Source: Succinivibrio dextrinosolvens DSM 3072 (lineage in GTDB: Bacteria > Pseudomonadota > Gammaproteobacteria > Enterobacterales > Succinivibrionaceae). Taken from it: a stretch of DNA of 63,056 bases. The stretch spans positions 1 to 63,056 of the forward strand of contig NZ_FUXX01000011.1 of the NCBI RefSeq assembly GCF_900167015.1. The letters are read 5' to 3'. Position numbers and translations under genes: made by a program. Below are positions 17,120 to 26,394 of this stretch, piece by piece. Under the pieces are notes generated by a model. It worked only from the letters and a program-made list of their open reading frames with translations, did no database searches and was not told where the DNA came from. Positions within the stretch are counted from its first letter, which is position 1. Each line of letters starts with the position of its first letter.

Positions 17120-18550
17120 ATGTATATAAAAAATAAAAGAGAAAGCCTGTTAAACTACATTCTTACTGCATCAGGATTGTTTTCGATTGTTATCTCGATG
17201 CTCATCGCGTATTCTTGTTATTTCGGGCATTTCTTTAATATTTTTATTTACGCAACTCCAATCAAATACATACTGATTTTAGGTGCAGAACTTTTCTTTG
17301 TTAATTTTTTCACCGGCCTAAACAGAAGCTTTATCTACAGAGGAATATACCGAGAGGCGATAACTGCTGCTGAGATTGCTCTTGTTCTCATATCCGGTCT
17401 TATTCTTATTCTTTTCTGGTTTCATGGCTTAACAGATTCAAGACGACTTATCGTTACATATTTTGCGATAGGCTTTGTTATCCTTGATAGTGCTTCTCGC
17501 TCAGTAATTAAGCTGTTTCTGCTTTCAATCTTTAAAAAAGGCAAGTTTGCATCGAGAGTTCTTGTTGTAGCTGATCCTGATGATTTTAGACTGGCAGTTA
17601 GAACCTTTGATAAAGAGCTGGACTGGACCCGTAATGTAATTGGTGTTTCAACCTCAGATCCTTCACTAATAGGTAAGCGAACACATGGCAAGAAAGTAAT
17701 CTGCTCAAATGAAAATTTATTAAAGTACCTAACCCGTAACTCTGTTGATGAAGTGGTTGTTTTATCAAAATACTATGATTCAGATGAATCTCTGAAAGAT
17801 ACTCTTTCAAATGCAGAGGAAATGGGGATAAAGGTTGATATTAAGGTAAATCTCACCTTATTTGATTACATGCCTTCATCTTTTGTTAAGTTTGATAAGA
17901 TTGGAAACGTACAGTGTATCTCTGTAAGCAGAACCTATATGTCCCACAAGAAGCTACTGGCTAAGCATCTTATGGACTTTTCTGGCGGTCTTGTTGGTTT
18001 TCTGATTTTCTGCTGTTTCTATGTAGTTCTGGGACCTATCATTAAGCTTGATTCCAAAGGTCCGATTCTGTTCTCTCAGCCTCGTGTAGGAAAGAACGGA
18101 CGTATCTTTAAATGCTACAAGTTCCGCTCCATGTGTGCAGATGCCGAGGCCAGAAAAAAGGAGCTTATGTCCAAAAACGAAGTTGACGGTCTGATGTTCA
18201 AGATGCAGGATGACCCAAGAATTACCCGTGTAGGTCGCTTTATCAGAAAGACCAGTATCGATGAGCTGCCTCAGTTTATAAATGTATTAAAGGGAGATAT
18301 GAGTCTTGTGGGAACCCGTCCTCCAACTGTTGATGAGTATGTTAAATACGAGCCCAAACACAAGGCAAGAGTTTCAATGCTGCCGGGTCTTACAGGTCTG
18401 TGGCAGGTAAGTGGACGCTCTGATATCAAAAACTTTGAGGATGTTGTCAGACTTGATATGAAGTATATTGATAACTGGTCAATTCTTCTCGATATTAAGA
18501 TTGTGCTTCTGACCATCAAGGTTGTTCTCTTTGGTAAAGGAGCAAAATAA
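17120..18550 (+). CDS. Undecaprenyl-phosphate sugar phosphotransferase (WcaJ/WbaP-like)
   Basis: This polyprenyl glycosylphosphotransferase starts glycan repeat synthesis by moving a hexose-1-phosphate onto undecaprenyl phosphate. Four N-terminal transmembrane helices (about residues 12-140) precede a cytoplasmic nucleotide-fold domain (about 145-265). A re-entrant helix at about 285-310 leads into the catalytic domain. There the family blocks are GPILFSQPRVGKNGRIFKCY, KFRSMCADAE, RFIRKTSIDELPQFINVL, MSLVGTRPP and LPGLTGLWQVSGRS. The donor sugar cannot be read from sequence. It starts 57 nt after msbA and opens the glycan genes. Confidence 0.9.
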   Translation: MYIKNKRESLLNYILTASGLFSIVISMLIAYSCYFGHFFNIFIYATPIKYILILGAELFFVNFFTGLNRSFIYRGIYREAITAAEIALVLISGLILILFWFHGLTDSRRLIVTYFAIGFVILDSASRSVIKLFLLSIFKKGKFASRVLVVADPDDFRLAVRTFDKELDWTRNVIGVSTSDPSLIGKRTHGKKVICSNENLLKYLTRNSVDEVVVLSKYYDSDESLKDTLSNAEEMGIKVDIKVNLTLFDYMPSSFVKFDKIGNVQCISVSRTYMSHKKLLAKHLMDFSGGLVGFLIFCCFYVVLGPIIKLDSKGPILFSQPRVGKNGRIFKCYKFRSMCADAEARKKELMSKNEVDGLMFKMQDDPRITRVGRFIRKTSIDELPQFINVLKGDMSLVGTRPPTVDEYVKYEPKHKARVSMLPGLTGLWQVSGRSDIKNFEDVVRLDMKYIDNWSILLDIKIVLLTIKVVLFGKGAK

Positions 18551-18551
18551 A

Positions 18552-18577
18552 CATCTTTATACGACAGTATAAAGATG
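18552..18577. repeat. Perfect 11-bp hairpin right after the phosphotransferase stop
   Basis: CATCTTTATAC (18552-18562) and GTATAAAGATG (18567-18577) are exact complements with a 4-nt loop. It starts two bases after TAA and lacks a T run, so it may stabilise the mRNA end or be a factor-dependent stop. Confidence 0.5.
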
Positions 18578-18672
18578 ACGGGATGGTCTGGAATGATTCC
18601 TGTATACAATATGGATACAGTTGGCAGCAAAACGGTTAATAAAATAATTTTGGTATGTAAGGATAGTTTGAA

Positions 18673-19623
18673 ATGAGAATTCGTTCAATTGAAAAGAAAG
18701 ATTTAAACGAAATGTTTAATCTTTGCAGTATGCCTGAATTATCATGTTTGCCAGACTGTTCTTATCCTACTTCTGTGGAAGGTCTTCAGCATTTTTTTGA
18801 AAACTCTGCTTTAGATGATTCCGAAAAACATTTTGCCATAGTAAATGCTGATGATGAGTTTAAAGGTCTTGTCTGTTTACGTCATATTAATTCAAAAGAA
18901 AACCGAGCTTTACTGTCAATTATCGTAAATCCTAATGTCTGGTCAAAAGGCTATGCCTGGTTCGGCATGGTTGAAGTTTTAAAGTATGCCTTTAATACAC
19001 TTAATTTAGAACAGGTTTACTGGTGTGTAAAAAAAGACAATCCAAGAGCAGTTCGTTTTTTCAGAAAGCATGGATTCAATACCTTAGATAAGGATATTCC
19101 CAAGAGTATTTTTGAGCAGTGGAATAATAATCACGATCTGATCTGGTTTGCGGTTTTAAAAAATGATGATTATGAGAATATAGCCCTATCCAGAAAGACT
19201 ATTTCGGACTGTAATATCATCAAAATCAAAACAGTTCCTACCATTGAGGCTGGAGCCTTATCTTTCTTTGAAGGTACAAAGGATATTCCTTTTGATATAA
19301 AGAGAGTTTATTTTATATCGCAGGTTCCCGAAGGCGCCAGAAGAGGCTTTCATGCTCATAAGAATCTAAAGCAGCTTCTGTTCTGCCCATATGGAAAGAT
19401 TCAGCTTGTTTTAGATAATGGCGAGAACGGCGGAAACAGAGAAGAGATAACTCTTAACGACCCATCTATAGGTATTGTTATTGATAAGCCTGTATGGAGA
19501 GAAATGCTCTGGCTTGAGAAGAATTCTGTTCTGGTAGTTGCTGCATCAGATTTTTATACAGAGGATGACTATTTAAGAAATTATGATGACTTTCTTAAAT
19601 ATGTTGACAGCGTAAGACAGTAG
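18673..19623 (+). CDS. GNAT acetyltransferase fused to FdtA/QdtA-type dTDP-sugar 3,4-ketoisomerase
   Basis: Two domains are visible in this 316-residue protein. Residues 1 to about 165 are a GNAT N-acetyltransferase, with SIIVNPNVWSKGYAWFGM as the acetyl-CoA region and KKDNPRAVRFFRKHGF at the end of the fold. Residues from about 178 to the end are a cupin of the WxcM/FdtA type: RVYFISQVPEGARRGFHAHK with the catalytic His pair, KQLLFCPYGKIQLVLDNG, KPVWREMLW and ASDFYTEDDYLRNYDDFLKY. The ketoisomerase turns dTDP-4-keto-6-deoxyglucose into the 3-keto sugar. The acetyltransferase would acetylate the 3-amino sugar made by the next gene. First and last steps thus sit on one chain. Fuc3NAc versus Qui3NAc cannot be decided from sequence. 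Confidence 0.85.
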   Translation: MRIRSIEKKDLNEMFNLCSMPELSCLPDCSYPTSVEGLQHFFENSALDDSEKHFAIVNADDEFKGLVCLRHINSKENRALLSIIVNPNVWSKGYAWFGMVEVLKYAFNTLNLEQVYWCVKKDNPRAVRFFRKHGFNTLDKDIPKSIFEQWNNNHDLIWFAVLKNDDYENIALSRKTISDCNIIKIKTVPTIEAGALSFFEGTKDIPFDIKRVYFISQVPEGARRGFHAHKNLKQLLFCPYGKIQLVLDNGENGGNREEITLNDPSIGIVIDKPVWREMLWLEKNSVLVVAASDFYTEDDYLRNYDDFLKYVDSVRQ

Positions 19624-19754
19624 AGCTGATACAGCAGGCTATTTCAGAGTTCATCGTTTGAAGTCTGAATTTTAAGTTTGTTTTTGAGGTTCTAAAGAAC
19701 TAAAATTACCTATTCGATTGAATAAGTTTTCATAAATATTTTAAGAGATTTGCA

Positions 19755-20846
19755 ATGATTAGTTTTCTTGATCTTGGTAAGGTAAATAACCGTTTTAGGG
19801 AAGAAATAGATTCTAGAATCAAGACTGTTCTTGATAAGGGCTGGTATCTTCAGGGAGATGAGAATCAGCGCTTTGATGAGAACTTTGCCAGATTCTGCGG
19901 TACACAGTACGCTCTTGGTGTCGCAAACGGACTGGATGCACTGAATCTGCTTATAAAAGCAAGCGGCTTTGGACCTGGAGATGAAATCATTGTTCCTGCC
20001 AATACCTATATTGCAACAATTCTTGCAATCTCAGAGAACGGCTGTACTCCTGTGCTTGTAGAGCCAGATATCCATACCTACAACATTGATGTAAACAGAA
20101 TTGAAGAGAAGATTACCTCAAAAACCAGAGCAATCATGGTTGTTCATCTTTACGGTCAGGCTGTTCAGATGGAAAAGGTCTGGGAGATTGCTAAGAAACA
20201 CAATCTTAAGGTATTTGAGGACTGTGCTCAGGCTCATGGTGCCTATTATCAGGATAAGAAGGTTGGTAATCTGTCAGACGGTGCAGCCTTCTCATTCTAT
20301 CCTGGAAAGAATCTTGGCTGTATGGGCGATGGCGGTGCTGTTGTAACCAACGATAAGACCTTATATGAAAAGGTTAAGGCAATTGCCAACTATGGCTCTG
20401 ACTACAAGTACCATCATATCTACAAGGGTACCAACAGCCGATTAGATGAGATTCAGTCTGCAGTTTTAGATGTAAAGCTGAAGTATCTTGATGCCGATAA
20501 CTGCAGAAGACGTGATATTTCCAAGTATTACCGAGATAATATTAAGAATCCTGCAATTATTCTTCCAGAGGTTTACTGCGAGGAATCTCATGTATGGCAT
20601 ATCTTTGCTGTAAGATGTGAAAACAGAGATAAGCTGCAGCAGTACCTGAAGGAAAAGGACATTCAGACTCTGATTCATTATCCTGTTCCTCCTCATAAGC
20701 AGGATGCCTACAAGGAATGGAAAGATCAGAGCTATCCAATTTCAGAAGAAATTCACAGAACTGTTCTGTCACTTCCAATGTCACCAGTACTTGAGGATTC
20801 AGAAGTCGAATCTGTTGTAGATGCTATAAACTCCTTTAGTCTATAG
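19755..20846 (+). CDS. PLP-dependent sugar 3-aminotransferase (DegT/DnrJ/EryC1, FdtB/QdtB-like)
   Basis: This 363-residue fold-type I aminotransferase should convert the dTDP-3-keto-6-deoxyhexose to the 3-amino sugar with glutamate as donor. Visible family elements are [45 protein letters not shown] and the PLP lysine in [18 protein letters not shown]. The [11 protein letters not shown] segment and the C-terminal [11 protein letters not shown] are also typical of FdtB/QdtB-type enzymes. It lies directly behind the ketoisomerase fusion, which supports a joint pathway. Confidence 0.9.
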   Translation: MISFLDLGKVNNRFREEIDSRIKTVLDKGWYLQGDENQRFDENFARFCGTQYALGVANGLDALNLLIKASGFGPGDEIIVPANTYIATILAISENGCTPVLVEPDIHTYNIDVNRIEEKITSKTRAIMVVHLYGQAVQMEKVWEIAKKHNLKVFEDCAQAHGAYYQDKKVGNLSDGAAFSFYPGKNLGCMGDGGAVVTNDKTLYEKVKAIANYGSDYKYHHIYKGTNSRLDEIQSAVLDVKLKYLDADNCRRRDISKYYRDNIKNPAIILPEVYCEESHVWHIFAVRCENRDKLQQYLKEKDIQTLIHYPVPPHKQDAYKEWKDQSYPISEEIHRTVLSLPMSPVLEDSEVESVVDAINSFSL

Positions 20847-20856
20847 CTTTTATAAG

Positions 20857-20879
20857 AATCCGCCGTATTTTGGCGGATT
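20857..20879 (+). terminator. GC-rich hairpin after the aminotransferase
   Basis: AATCCGCC (20857-20864) and GGCGGATT (20872-20879) flank a 7-nt loop. There is no T run, so termination is probably partial, which would fit an internal site in the glycan gene block. Confidence 0.55.
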
Positions 20880-20960
20880 ATTCAGAAACTGTATTTCAGA
20901 TTAAGTTACACCAAACTAATAGTTAACAATCAGTTAATTTGTATTATCAGCGAAAAGTAA

Positions 20961-22100
20961 ATGAAAGTTGCAATTTTAGAAACTATTGTTCCATCTGCCC
21001 ATGAAGTTGAATTTAACCGTGGTCTGGTTATGGAATTACGTCGTCAGGGACATGAGCCATATTTTCTGGTTCCTGAGAATTTTAAATTTACTGATAACTA
21101 TGGTGTACCTATTACCTATCTTGAAGGTGGTAGTCCTATTACCTACAGAAAGGCAGGATTATTCAAAAAGATCTTTTTGTCTATCACTCGAGAAATACGT
21201 CGAATCAGATGGTTTAGCAGTGCGGTGGAGAAAGCAAAGGAATTAAACTGTGACTGTATTGTAATTCCTACAGCTTCACCTCGCTATCTTCGTTCAATAC
21301 AGCACAGTAAGCTTCGTTTCTCAAAGCTTCCTGTGGTTGTAAATATGCAGCTTTACAGCTTTGAGCGAAAGGGCAGACTTGAACAGTTTAGGGCTCTGGC
21401 TAAAAAGACTCTTCCATTTGAGAATATACATATTACCTTCTGTACCCATTATCATTTCATTAAAGACTTTAAGAATGTGGAGTACATAAATCCTCCTTTT
21501 TATGGTCCGTCTTTAATTGAAAGCAAAGGTACCTATGATGGTCATGAGCCGATTGTTATTGGTCTATATGGTATTTACCGCAAAGATCCTAATACTCTGA
21601 CTCTTTTAAAGATTTTAGCTGAGTCTGAGTTTAGTGTACCTGTTAAGGTGATCATGCAGACTGTAACCAATAATGAAAGAGATCAGCAATCCTGTGACGA
21701 GATTGTGCGTTTATATAAGGATAATCCAAGATTTACATTCTTTGACGGATTCCTCTTTGCAGAAAGCTGGCAGCATGCTATTGACGATGTTGATATCATT
21801 CTCTCTCCTTATGCCTCAAAGCAGTATTTCTACGCCTATAGTGCTATGTGTTTTAATGCACTGGGCTTTAAGAAGCCTGTAATTATCTCTGACAGCGTAA
21901 ATCCTCAGCTTCTGGATGAATATAAGGTTGGTCTGATGCTTGATTTTAAGAATTACGAAGAGACTAAATCTAAGGTTGAATCTTTTATCAATAATTTCAA
22001 AGAGGATTATCCTAAGTATCTTGCTGAGATTAACAGAGCAGCGGATGTATACAGTTTTGAGAATGTTGTAAAAGGTCTGCTTAAATATAAAGCTGTATAA
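20961..22100 (+). CDS. Putative GT-B glycosyltransferase
   Basis: This 379-residue protein starts with MKVAILETIVPSAHEVEFNR, resembling the first Rossmann fold of GT-B transferases. It has a second domain with VIGLYGIYRKDPNTL and a nucleotide-sugar site candidate in IILSPYASKQYFYAYSAMCF, followed by FKKPVIISDSVNP as in GT1/GT4 enzymes. No signal peptide or membrane helix is visible. Its place between the aminotransferase and rfbA suggests that it adds the deoxyamino sugar, but this is inference from context. The fold call is moderate and substrates are unknown. Confidence 0.65.
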   Translation: MKVAILETIVPSAHEVEFNRGLVMELRRQGHEPYFLVPENFKFTDNYGVPITYLEGGSPITYRKAGLFKKIFLSITREIRRIRWFSSAVEKAKELNCDCIVIPTASPRYLRSIQHSKLRFSKLPVVVNMQLYSFERKGRLEQFRALAKKTLPFENIHITFCTHYHFIKDFKNVEYINPPFYGPSLIESKGTYDGHEPIVIGLYGIYRKDPNTLTLLKILAESEFSVPVKVIMQTVTNNERDQQSCDEIVRLYKDNPRFTFFDGFLFAESWQHAIDDVDIILSPYASKQYFYAYSAMCFNALGFKKPVIISDSVNPQLLDEYKVGLMLDFKNYEETKSKVESFINNFKEDYPKYLAEINRAADVYSFENVVKGLLKYKAV

Positions 22101-22190
22101 CATTGGCTTTTAAGCTCTTAAAAAGGATACAATAGAAATATAATCGTTATAAGTAGAATTTATCGATAATCATCAGAATAAGGATCGTTT

Positions 22191-23084
22191 ATGAAAGGAA
22201 TATTATTAGCTGGCGGAAGCGGAACCAGACTGTATCCATTGACAAAAACAATGTCAAAGCAGCTCTTGCCTGTATATGACAAGCCAATGATTTACTATCC
22301 GCTGTCAACTCTGATGCTGTTTGGTATCAAGGATATTCTTATCATATCAACCCCAAGAGATATTCCTAATATTGAGAATCTCTTAGGTGACGGTCATAAG
22401 CTTGGATTGAATCTAAGCTATAAGATTCAGGAAGAGCCTAACGGCATTGCCCAGGCTTTTATTCTGGGTGAAGAATTCTTGGATGATCCTAAAGAGGATG
22501 TATGTCTGATTCTGGGGGATAATATATTCTACATGGGAACTCAGTTCGGAGAGTTTTCTGATCAGGTTAAGGCAAATCAGGGAAAAAATGCTACAATTTT
22601 TGCCTTCCATGTGAATGATCCTGAACGTTTTGGTGTTGTTGAGTTTGATGAAAATTACAAGGCTCTATCCATTGAAGAGAAGCCTTCAAAACCAAAATCA
22701 AACTATGCCTCTGTTGGTTTATATTTTTATCCTGGTGACGTTGTTTCAAAGGCAAAAACACTTAAACCATCAGCTCGTGGAGAGTATGAGATTACAGATT
22801 TGAATAATCTGTATTTAAAAGAGAACAGACTAAGCGTGGTTCCAATGAGACGCGGTAATGCCTGGCTTGATGCAGGTACACCTGACTCACTGATGGATTC
22901 AGGAAACTTTGTTCAGATTATCGAACAGCGACAGGGGCTTAAGATTGCATGTTTGGAGGAGATTGCCTACAACATGGGCTATATTGACGATAAGCAGATG
23001 CAGTCTTTAATTGATGAATTAAAGAAAGGTAATTATAAAGATTATTTAATAAAGGTTTTAGAGGAAAAGCATGAACTTTATTAA
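22191..23084 (+). CDS. rfbA: Glucose-1-phosphate thymidylyltransferase
   Basis: RfbA/RmlA joins dTTP and glucose-1-phosphate to make dTDP-glucose, the first step of dTDP-deoxysugar synthesis. The nucleotide-binding loop is MKGILLAGGSGTRLYPLT, followed by SKQLLPVYDKPMIYYPLSTL, EEPNGIAQAF, LILGDNIFY, EKPSKPKSNYASVGLYFY and GNAWLDAGTPDSL. Length 297 is standard. A possible promoter (TTGGCT then TACAAT at 22128) and an AAGGA site precede it. Its end overlaps rfbC by 14 bp. Confidence 0.96.
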   Translation: MKGILLAGGSGTRLYPLTKTMSKQLLPVYDKPMIYYPLSTLMLFGIKDILIISTPRDIPNIENLLGDGHKLGLNLSYKIQEEPNGIAQAFILGEEFLDDPKEDVCLILGDNIFYMGTQFGEFSDQVKANQGKNATIFAFHVNDPERFGVVEFDENYKALSIEEKPSKPKSNYASVGLYFYPGDVVSKAKTLKPSARGEYEITDLNNLYLKENRLSVVPMRRGNAWLDAGTPDSLMDSGNFVQIIEQRQGLKIACLEEIAYNMGYIDDKQMQSLIDELKKGNYKDYLIKVLEEKHELY

Positions 23085-23622
23085 AACAGCTATTGATGGT
23101 GTAGTAATTGTAGAGCCTAGAGTATTTAACGATGCCAGAGGCTATTTTTATGAAAGCTACAATGAGAACGAGTTCAAGGCAAACGGTATTGACTGCAGAT
23201 TTGTACAGGACAATCAGTCAAAGTCATCCTTTGGCGTAATCAGAGGTCTGCACTGTCAGACAGGAGATTTCTGTCAGGCCAAGCTTGTACGTGTTCTGTC
23301 CGGCAAGGTTCTGGATGTTGCTGTAGATGTCAGAGCAGGTTCAAAGACCTTTGGTCAGTATGTTGCTGTAGAACTGTCAGATGAGAACCATCGTCAGCTG
23401 TTTATTCCTCGCGGTTTTCTTCACGGTTTCAGTGTACTGTCTGAAACAGCTGTATTCTCCTATAAGGTGGATAATTTCTACAATAAGGAATCAGAGTGGG
23501 GCATGAGATATGATGCGCCTGAGTTTAATATTGACTGGAAGATTCCTGCAGATAGAGTTATCACCTCAGATAAGGACAGAATAGAGCATTCCCTTAAGGA
23601 TGTTCCTTCATTTACCTTGTAG
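23071..23622 (+). CDS. rfbC: dTDP-4-dehydrorhamnose 3,5-epimerase
   Basis: RfbC/RmlC is a small cupin that epimerises dTDP-4-keto-6-deoxyglucose at C3 and C5. Motifs are GYFYESYNENEF, QDNQSKSSFGVIRGLHCQ with the catalytic His, LVRVLSGKVLDVAVDVR, QLFIPRGFLHGF and the Tyr-containing FSYKVDNFYN. Length 183 is usual. It overlaps rfbA. No rfbD is in the window, so full dTDP-rhamnose synthesis would need a gene elsewhere, or rfbC is a leftover of the ancestral cassette. Confidence 0.95.
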   Translation: MNFIKTAIDGVVIVEPRVFNDARGYFYESYNENEFKANGIDCRFVQDNQSKSSFGVIRGLHCQTGDFCQAKLVRVLSGKVLDVAVDVRAGSKTFGQYVAVELSDENHRQLFIPRGFLHGFSVLSETAVFSYKVDNFYNKESEWGMRYDAPEFNIDWKIPADRVITSDKDRIEHSLKDVPSFTL

Positions 23623-23684
23623 CAGTTTATAGTACACAAAAAGAAAATACTGGTTTCTATAATTAAAATCTGGATTTATTCAAT

Positions 23685-24704
23685 ATGTCAAAATCAATTC
23701 TTGTAACCGGTGGCGCCGGATTCATCGGTTCAAACTTTGTTCCATATTTCTGCAAAAAGTATCCTGAATATCATGTAATCAATCTTGATAAGCTGACCTA
23801 TGCAGGTGATTTATCCAATGTAAAGGAGTGTGAGAACGACTCCAACTATACCTTTGTTCAGGGCGATATCTGCGATGAAAAGCTGATTGAGGAATTATTT
23901 ACAAAGTATGATATCAGAGGCGTAATTCATTTTGCTGCCGAGAGTCATGTTGATAATTCAATCAAAGGTCCTAAGGTATTTATGGAAACCAATCTTATGG
24001 GAACCTTTACCTTGATTGAGACTGCAAGACGTCACTGGATGGATGCACCTTCAAAGGTTAAGCCTGGTTATGAGGATGCAAGATTCCACCACATCTCAAC
24101 TGATGAGGTTTATGGTACTTTAGGTGAGACAGGATATTTCTCTGAGACAACTCCTTACGCACCTAACAGCCCATATTCATCATCAAAGGCAGGTTCTGAC
24201 TTTATCGTAAGAGCATACCACCATACCTACGGTATGAATGTAACTACCTCAAACTGCTCAAATAACTACGGTCCTAAGCAGAATCACGAGAAGCTTATCC
24301 CTCACATTATTGAGAATGCTTTAAATCTTAAGCCTCTGCCTGTATACGGAAAGGGCTTGAATGTACGTGATTGGCTGTATGTACTGGATCACTGCAAGGC
24401 AATTGATTTAATCTTCCATAACGGAAAATCAGGTGAGACTTACAACATTGGCGGTCACAACGAGAGAAATAACATTACTATTGTTAATACCATCTGTTCA
24501 ATCTTAGATGAGAAGTCTCCTCGCAAGGATGGCAAGTCATATTCTGAACTGATTACCTTTGTTCAGGATAGAGCCGGTCACGATCTTCGTTATGCAATTG
24601 ATCCAACCAAGATTGTAAATGAGCTTGGCTGGAAGGCAGATGAGACTTTTGATACAGGTATTGTTAAGACTGTTGAATGGTATCTGGATAAGTTTAAGGC
24701 TTAA
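23685..24704 (+). CDS. rfbB: dTDP-glucose 4,6-dehydratase
   Basis: RfbB/RmlB is an extended short-chain dehydrogenase that makes dTDP-4-keto-6-deoxyglucose, the branch point for rhamnose and for 3-amino sugars. The NAD site is ILVTGGAGFIGSNFV. FAAESHVDNSI, HISTDEVYGTLG and the YxxxK active site in PYSSSKAGSDFIVRAY follow, then NCSNNYGPKQNHEKLIPHII. Length 339 is normal. It is the last gene of the block; a strong hairpin terminator follows. Confidence 0.96.
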   Translation: MSKSILVTGGAGFIGSNFVPYFCKKYPEYHVINLDKLTYAGDLSNVKECENDSNYTFVQGDICDEKLIEELFTKYDIRGVIHFAAESHVDNSIKGPKVFMETNLMGTFTLIETARRHWMDAPSKVKPGYEDARFHHISTDEVYGTLGETGYFSETTPYAPNSPYSSSKAGSDFIVRAYHHTYGMNVTTSNCSNNYGPKQNHEKLIPHIIENALNLKPLPVYGKGLNVRDWLYVLDHCKAIDLIFHNGKSGETYNIGGHNERNNITIVNTICSILDEKSPRKDGKSYSELITFVQDRAGHDLRYAIDPTKIVNELGWKADETFDTGIVKTVEWYLDKFKA

Positions 24705-24765
24705 TTATCTGTAATACTATTTTCTCAGAATATTTATAGGTTTCAGTCTTTAAATCTGAATTATT

Positions 24766-24805
24766 AAAAAATCTTTTTAATAGAAATATTAAAAAGATTT
24801 TTTTA
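24766..24805. terminator. Bidirectional-type terminator after rfbB
   Basis: AAAAAATCTTTTTAAT (24766-24781) and ATTAAAAAGATTTTTT (24788-24803) form a perfect 16-bp stem with a 6-nt loop, ending in a T run. Confidence 0.75.
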
Positions 24806-24972
24806 TTTCTTATTCCGAGGAAATATTTCTTTTATCAATCTCAAACATCTTTTTGTTCTTTCTTATACTTATCCTTTATTTTGTTAATACATGAAATAAA
24901 TATCATTTAATTCCTTTATAATTAAAATAGATAATTAAAAATCATAATCAGAGATAATAATTTGGAGCAGAC

Positions 24973-26394
24973 ATGAGGTTATTCTCAGATCCCTTCAAAA
25001 CAGTAGATCGTCTGTTTGATGAGATTTCAGATTCCATAAATGAAGGAGTTAATCGCCTTTTCGACAAGGAGATTAAGATTGGTGTTACCGGTTTTTCAAG
25101 AGGCGGGAAAACTGCGTTTATAACCTCTCTTGTGAATACCATTCTGAATTTTGGAAATGAAGGTATAACCGATAAGCTCCCCAGATTTTCTGAATATGAG
25201 AAATCAGGAATCTATTATGGAGGAATCGCCCCTAATCATGACTTATCTGTTCCTGCTTTTCCTTATCATGAGTATTATGACGGTCTTGTAAAATCTGAGC
25301 CCATCTGGCCTGTAGCAACAGATAATATCAGTGAAATACGTCTTGAGATACGTTTTCGTGAGAATCGTTTTTTAATGCCAGGAGAGCATCGAAATCTTTA
25401 TATTGATATATGGGATTATCCTGGTGAATGGCTTATTGATCTGGTGCTTCTTGAGCAGTCCTATGAGGATTTCAGCTTTATGATGCATAATCAGGTTAAA
25501 AAGCTCTCAAAGTTTGTAAAAGGCACTGAAGAACTTTTATCTCTTGGCTCTAAACTTGATCCGTTAAGATCACCTGATCCAAGATTGCTAAAAGAGAGTG
25601 TCGCTCTTTATGTAAATTGGCTTAAAGAATGTAAAGCTTTAGGCATGTCCTTAATTGTTCCTAGCCGTCAGGTTCTTCCTGGTAGTCTTGCTGGAGCTCC
25701 GATTATAGAATTTATGCCATGGCTTTGGGATATACCATCAGATTATCCAAAAGATTCTCTCTATGCTGTAATGAAGAAACGCTATGAGTCATACAGAAAA
25801 GATATTGTAGAGAATTTTTATGAAACCATGTTTTCAAAGCTTGATAGACAGGTGATTTTAATTGACTGCTTTTCTGCATTAAAAGGAGGAAAAGAGGCTT
25901 TTGAAAATGTGAATGATACCTTTGAGACCTTGCTTAAGAATTTCTCTTATGGAGAGAATAATCTTTTACGCAGAATTTTTTCTCCAAAAATTGACAAGGT
26001 AATCTTTGCGGCAACAAAGGCAGATCAGGTTACATATGATGAGGAGAAGCATCTTTTATCTCTGCTCCGCTCCATGGTAACTTCTGCATCACATGAAATT
26101 CGAGGTCAGAATACTAACTGTCAGTATATGGTGTTATCCTCAATTGCAGCTACAAAATGTCTTGAGATCAATTACGATGGCAAGAATACTCAGGTATTAT
26201 CAACCGGACGGGATGAGGACAAATATTTTTATCCTGGCTCAATTCCTTCCCAGTGGTCTGAGCAGAGTATGGATGATTTTCAGAAACACTTTATTCTAAG
26301 AAAGCTGCCTCCACCTCTTATAAAGCCAGGGGATATTATTCCTAATATCAATATGGATGTAATGCTGAGTTATCTTCTTAAGGACAAACTATGA
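24973..26394 (+). CDS. ycjX: YcjX-family GTP-binding protein (DUF463)
   Basis: This 473-residue P-loop protein has Walker A GFSRGGKTAFITSL at about residues 38-51 and the family segment YIDIWDYPGEWLIDLVLL, where DxPG serves as the G3-type motif. AATKADQ is a likely NKxD-like base-recognition motif (TKAD). YcjX proteins are linked to the envelope stress (Psp) regulon in E. coli; the cellular role is not established. GGAG precedes the ATG. The ycjF start overlaps its stop by 4 bp, showing translational coupling. Confidence 0.9.
   Translation: MRLFSDPFKTVDRLFDEISDSINEGVNRLFDKEIKIGVTGFSRGGKTAFITSLVNTILNFGNEGITDKLPRFSEYEKSGIYYGGIAPNHDLSVPAFPYHEYYDGLVKSEPIWPVATDNISEIRLEIRFRENRFLMPGEHRNLYIDIWDYPGEWLIDLVLLEQSYEDFSFMMHNQVKKLSKFVKGTEELLSLGSKLDPLRSPDPRLLKESVALYVNWLKECKALGMSLIVPSRQVLPGSLAGAPIIEFMPWLWDIPSDYPKDSLYAVMKKRYESYRKDIVENFYETMFSKLDRQVILIDCFSALKGGKEAFENVNDTFETLLKNFSYGENNLLRRIFSPKIDKVIFAATKADQVTYDEEKHLLSLLRSMVTSASHEIRGQNTNCQYMVLSSIAATKCLEINYDGKNTQVLSTGRDEDKYFYPGSIPSQWSEQSMDDFQKHFILRKLPPPLIKPGDIIPNINMDVMLSYLLKDKL

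Noticed and set aside
22191-24704. Complete dTDP-L-rhamnose pathway
   Set aside because: rfbD is not in the window; neighbouring genes point to a 3-amino sugar instead.
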